Shown here: positions 62,971-64,000 of the stretch, piece by piece | How positions within the stretch are numbered: position 1 is the first letter of the stretch | How the letters are laid out: each line of letters starts with the position of its first letter | Source: Acinetobacter sp. Ver3 | Lineage (GTDB): Bacteria; Pseudomonadota; Gammaproteobacteria; Pseudomonadales; Moraxellaceae | Length of the DNA: 64,000 nucleotides | Assembly (NCBI RefSeq): GCF_000632455.1 | Contig: NZ_JFYL01000004.1 | Location: forward strand, 1 to 64,000 | Reading direction: 5' to 3' | Made by a program: the position numbers and the translations under genes | Notes under the pieces: generated by a model | What the model was told of the DNA's origin: nothing | The model's database searches: none | Seen by the model: the letters and a program-made list of their open reading frames with translations, nothing else

Positions 62971-62991
62971 CTCTCTCCCAAAAGGAGAGAG
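62971..62991. repeat. CTCTCTCC/GGAGAGAG inverted repeat
   Basis: 8-bp stem with a 5-nt loop, in the 224-bp stretch 62858-63081 with no gene. A similar CT-rich unit precedes it (62961-62968). May be a scattered intergenic repeat. Confidence 0.45.
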
Positions 62992-63081
62992 AACTAAAAA
63001 GAATGGATTGCCCATGATAATGTTTGGATCACTCTCAAGTGTGAGTTGTAGTATGCCTATGGGATTTAAAAAATTAGTTCT

Positions 63082-63587
63082 TTATGCATGATGGTAACTT
63101 TTTAATTTACTAGTTATTTTACTTTTTATAGAACCATTTTTATACAAGGCATATATGAGTAAGTGTTCAATGAGTAAATATGCATCATTCGGATGTGGTG
63201 TATCTTTCATGTCATAATTCTTTTCTTCCTTAATAAAGTTTATATATCTTATACATTGAGAACCATAATTTGAGCTTAAGTTACTTATAAATCCTTAGAA
63301 CATGCTTTTCCGAGAAAATTTGAATGTTTAGATGCTTTATTTTTATATAAAATATATTCTTCTAATAGTTCCTTCCTTCTTTTTGCTGTAGTGCTTTTAG
63401 TTTCAATTTCGTTCTGTATTAATTCAAGTTTACTTAAATTATAAATATATTCTTTTGCTTCATTTGCAATGACTTCACTAACTTTTTGATTTCTCCATTC
63501 ATTTGAAATACACCATGCAGTAGTAGATGCTATTCCAGCCCCTATTAAAGTAGCAATTGCTCCCCAATGCCAATTACAAGCTTCCAT
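63082..63587 (-). pseudogene. Frameshifted hypothetical membrane-anchored protein
   Basis: A frame from 63587 gives 100 aa with an N-terminal membrane segment (GAIATLIGAGIASTTAWCIS) and a coiled-coil-like part, ending GKACSKDL. Directly after the stop the +1 frame continues ISNLSSNYGSQCIRYINFIKEEK to KSYHHA and a stop at 63082. The two read as one protein interrupted by a missing base near 63291. Function unknown. Confidence 0.6.
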
Positions 63588-63599
63588 ATTTTTTTCCTT

Positions 63600-63780
63600 T
63601 CATACCTTTTATGCAGCAGCAACGCCATGCCTAATAGCTTTTTCAATTTCTTTATTTGTTAAACCTTTTATACAATCCTTTAGTTCTATTATGTTTTTAA
63701 GTTTTAGCTTTCTTAGCACCAGGCTTCTTCTCACTCCTTTCTAAACCTTGTTTAAAACTTTCTTGAGTCTAACAATAATG
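63600..63780 (-). pseudogene. Debris of short coding fragments
   Basis: On the minus strand two short fragments lie in different frames: one ending SEKKPGAKKAKT and one ending KEIEKAIRHGVAAA. Neither has a start with a ribosome site at a normal distance. They look like the decayed ends of an accessory gene or genes. Confidence 0.4.
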
Positions 63781-63845
63781 GTCAGTAGTTCCCTTTAGAG
63801 ATAATATAACTTCAACTATTGATACATCATAAAATTAAAAAAAAC

Positions 63846-63863
63846 GCCATGAAAATTCATGGC
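63846..63863 (-). terminator. Terminator of pyrF
   Basis: GCCATGAA/TTCATGGC stem with a 2-nt loop; a long T run follows on the minus strand. Confidence 0.8.
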
Positions 63864-63896
63864 ATTTTAAAATACTTAATATCTGTAATTGGAAAA

Positions 63897-64000
63897 TTAC
63901 AAAGTCGCCAGAATGTCTCTTAAAGTCTGATTTGGATTTTCTGATTTAGTAATCGGACGACCAATAACCAAGTGTGTAGAACCATCTAACATTGCTTGCT
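63897..64000 (-). CDS. pyrF: Orotidine 5'-phosphate decarboxylase, 3' end
   Basis: The C-terminal 33 residues ([17 protein letters not shown]...LRDILATL) match PyrF, including the phosphate-binding IGRPIT. The gene runs off the right edge. Makes UMP in pyrimidine synthesis. Confidence 0.85.
   Translation of the reverse strand, partial: QAMLDGSTHLVIGRPITKSENPNQTLRDILATL

Overview
The window is low-GC gammaproteobacterial DNA and most likely comes from an Acinetobacter chromosome. This rests on recognised protein families and gene order (purT, glnD, dapC; yebC; ychF; SfnB-type sulfur genes; a T7-type tailspike N-terminus common in Acinetobacter phages). No database search was possible. Functions below are read from motifs and protein sequence; anything called inference is not proven.

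Region 1 (about 1-5949) is the end of an accessory island. It has two tandem but different type I HsdM methylase genes (the second runs off the left edge), an XRE regulator with a cluster of TCGACA sites, a small leader peptide/hairpin, an unknown gene, a RepA-like AAA ATPase beside a palindrome-rich stretch, an AlpA-like regulator and an unknown 258-aa gene. No integrase for this island is visible.

Region 2 (5950-42317) is a 36.3-kb prophage in the 3' half of a CAT-anticodon tRNA (probably tRNA-Ile2). A 67-bp direct repeat flanks it. It starts with a tyrosine integrase and an O-antigen-type acyltransferase on the + strand. The minus strand, in transcription order from 36.2 kb down to 9.4 kb, carries Cro, a methylase gene with a second long reading frame nested in it, O/P-like replication genes, RusA, a T7-like podovirus virion module (portal, scaffold, capsid, tail tubular A and B, internal core proteins, terminase, tailspike), then holin, endolysin and Rz/Rz1. 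CI and a co-transcribed membrane protein lie on the + strand, followed by a second + strand early operon (PD-(D/E)XK exonuclease, RecT-like annealase, mini sliding-clamp-like protein, excisionase-like HTH and small proteins). No phage RNA polymerase is seen, so this is a temperate phage with T7-like structural genes and lambda-like regulation.

Region 3 (42318-64000) is host chromosome: tRNA, a PlsC-like acyltransferase, yebC, an Lrp-type regulator, a GST, a sulfur-scavenging operon (two sfnB, an FMN monooxygenase, two metQ-like genes, a frameshifted metN, metI), ychF, an Mpo1-like protein divergent from a Crp/Fnr regulator, a lipoprotein, azlCD, purT, glnD, dapC, a patch of decayed accessory genes and the 3' end of pyrF.

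The most notable observations are the nested methylase reading frames that start from two ATGs 4 nt apart, a repeated terminator/start-codon module in the virion operon, a half-size beta-clamp-like phage protein, the covarying tRNA T-stem between the two att copies, and the tandem hsdM genes.
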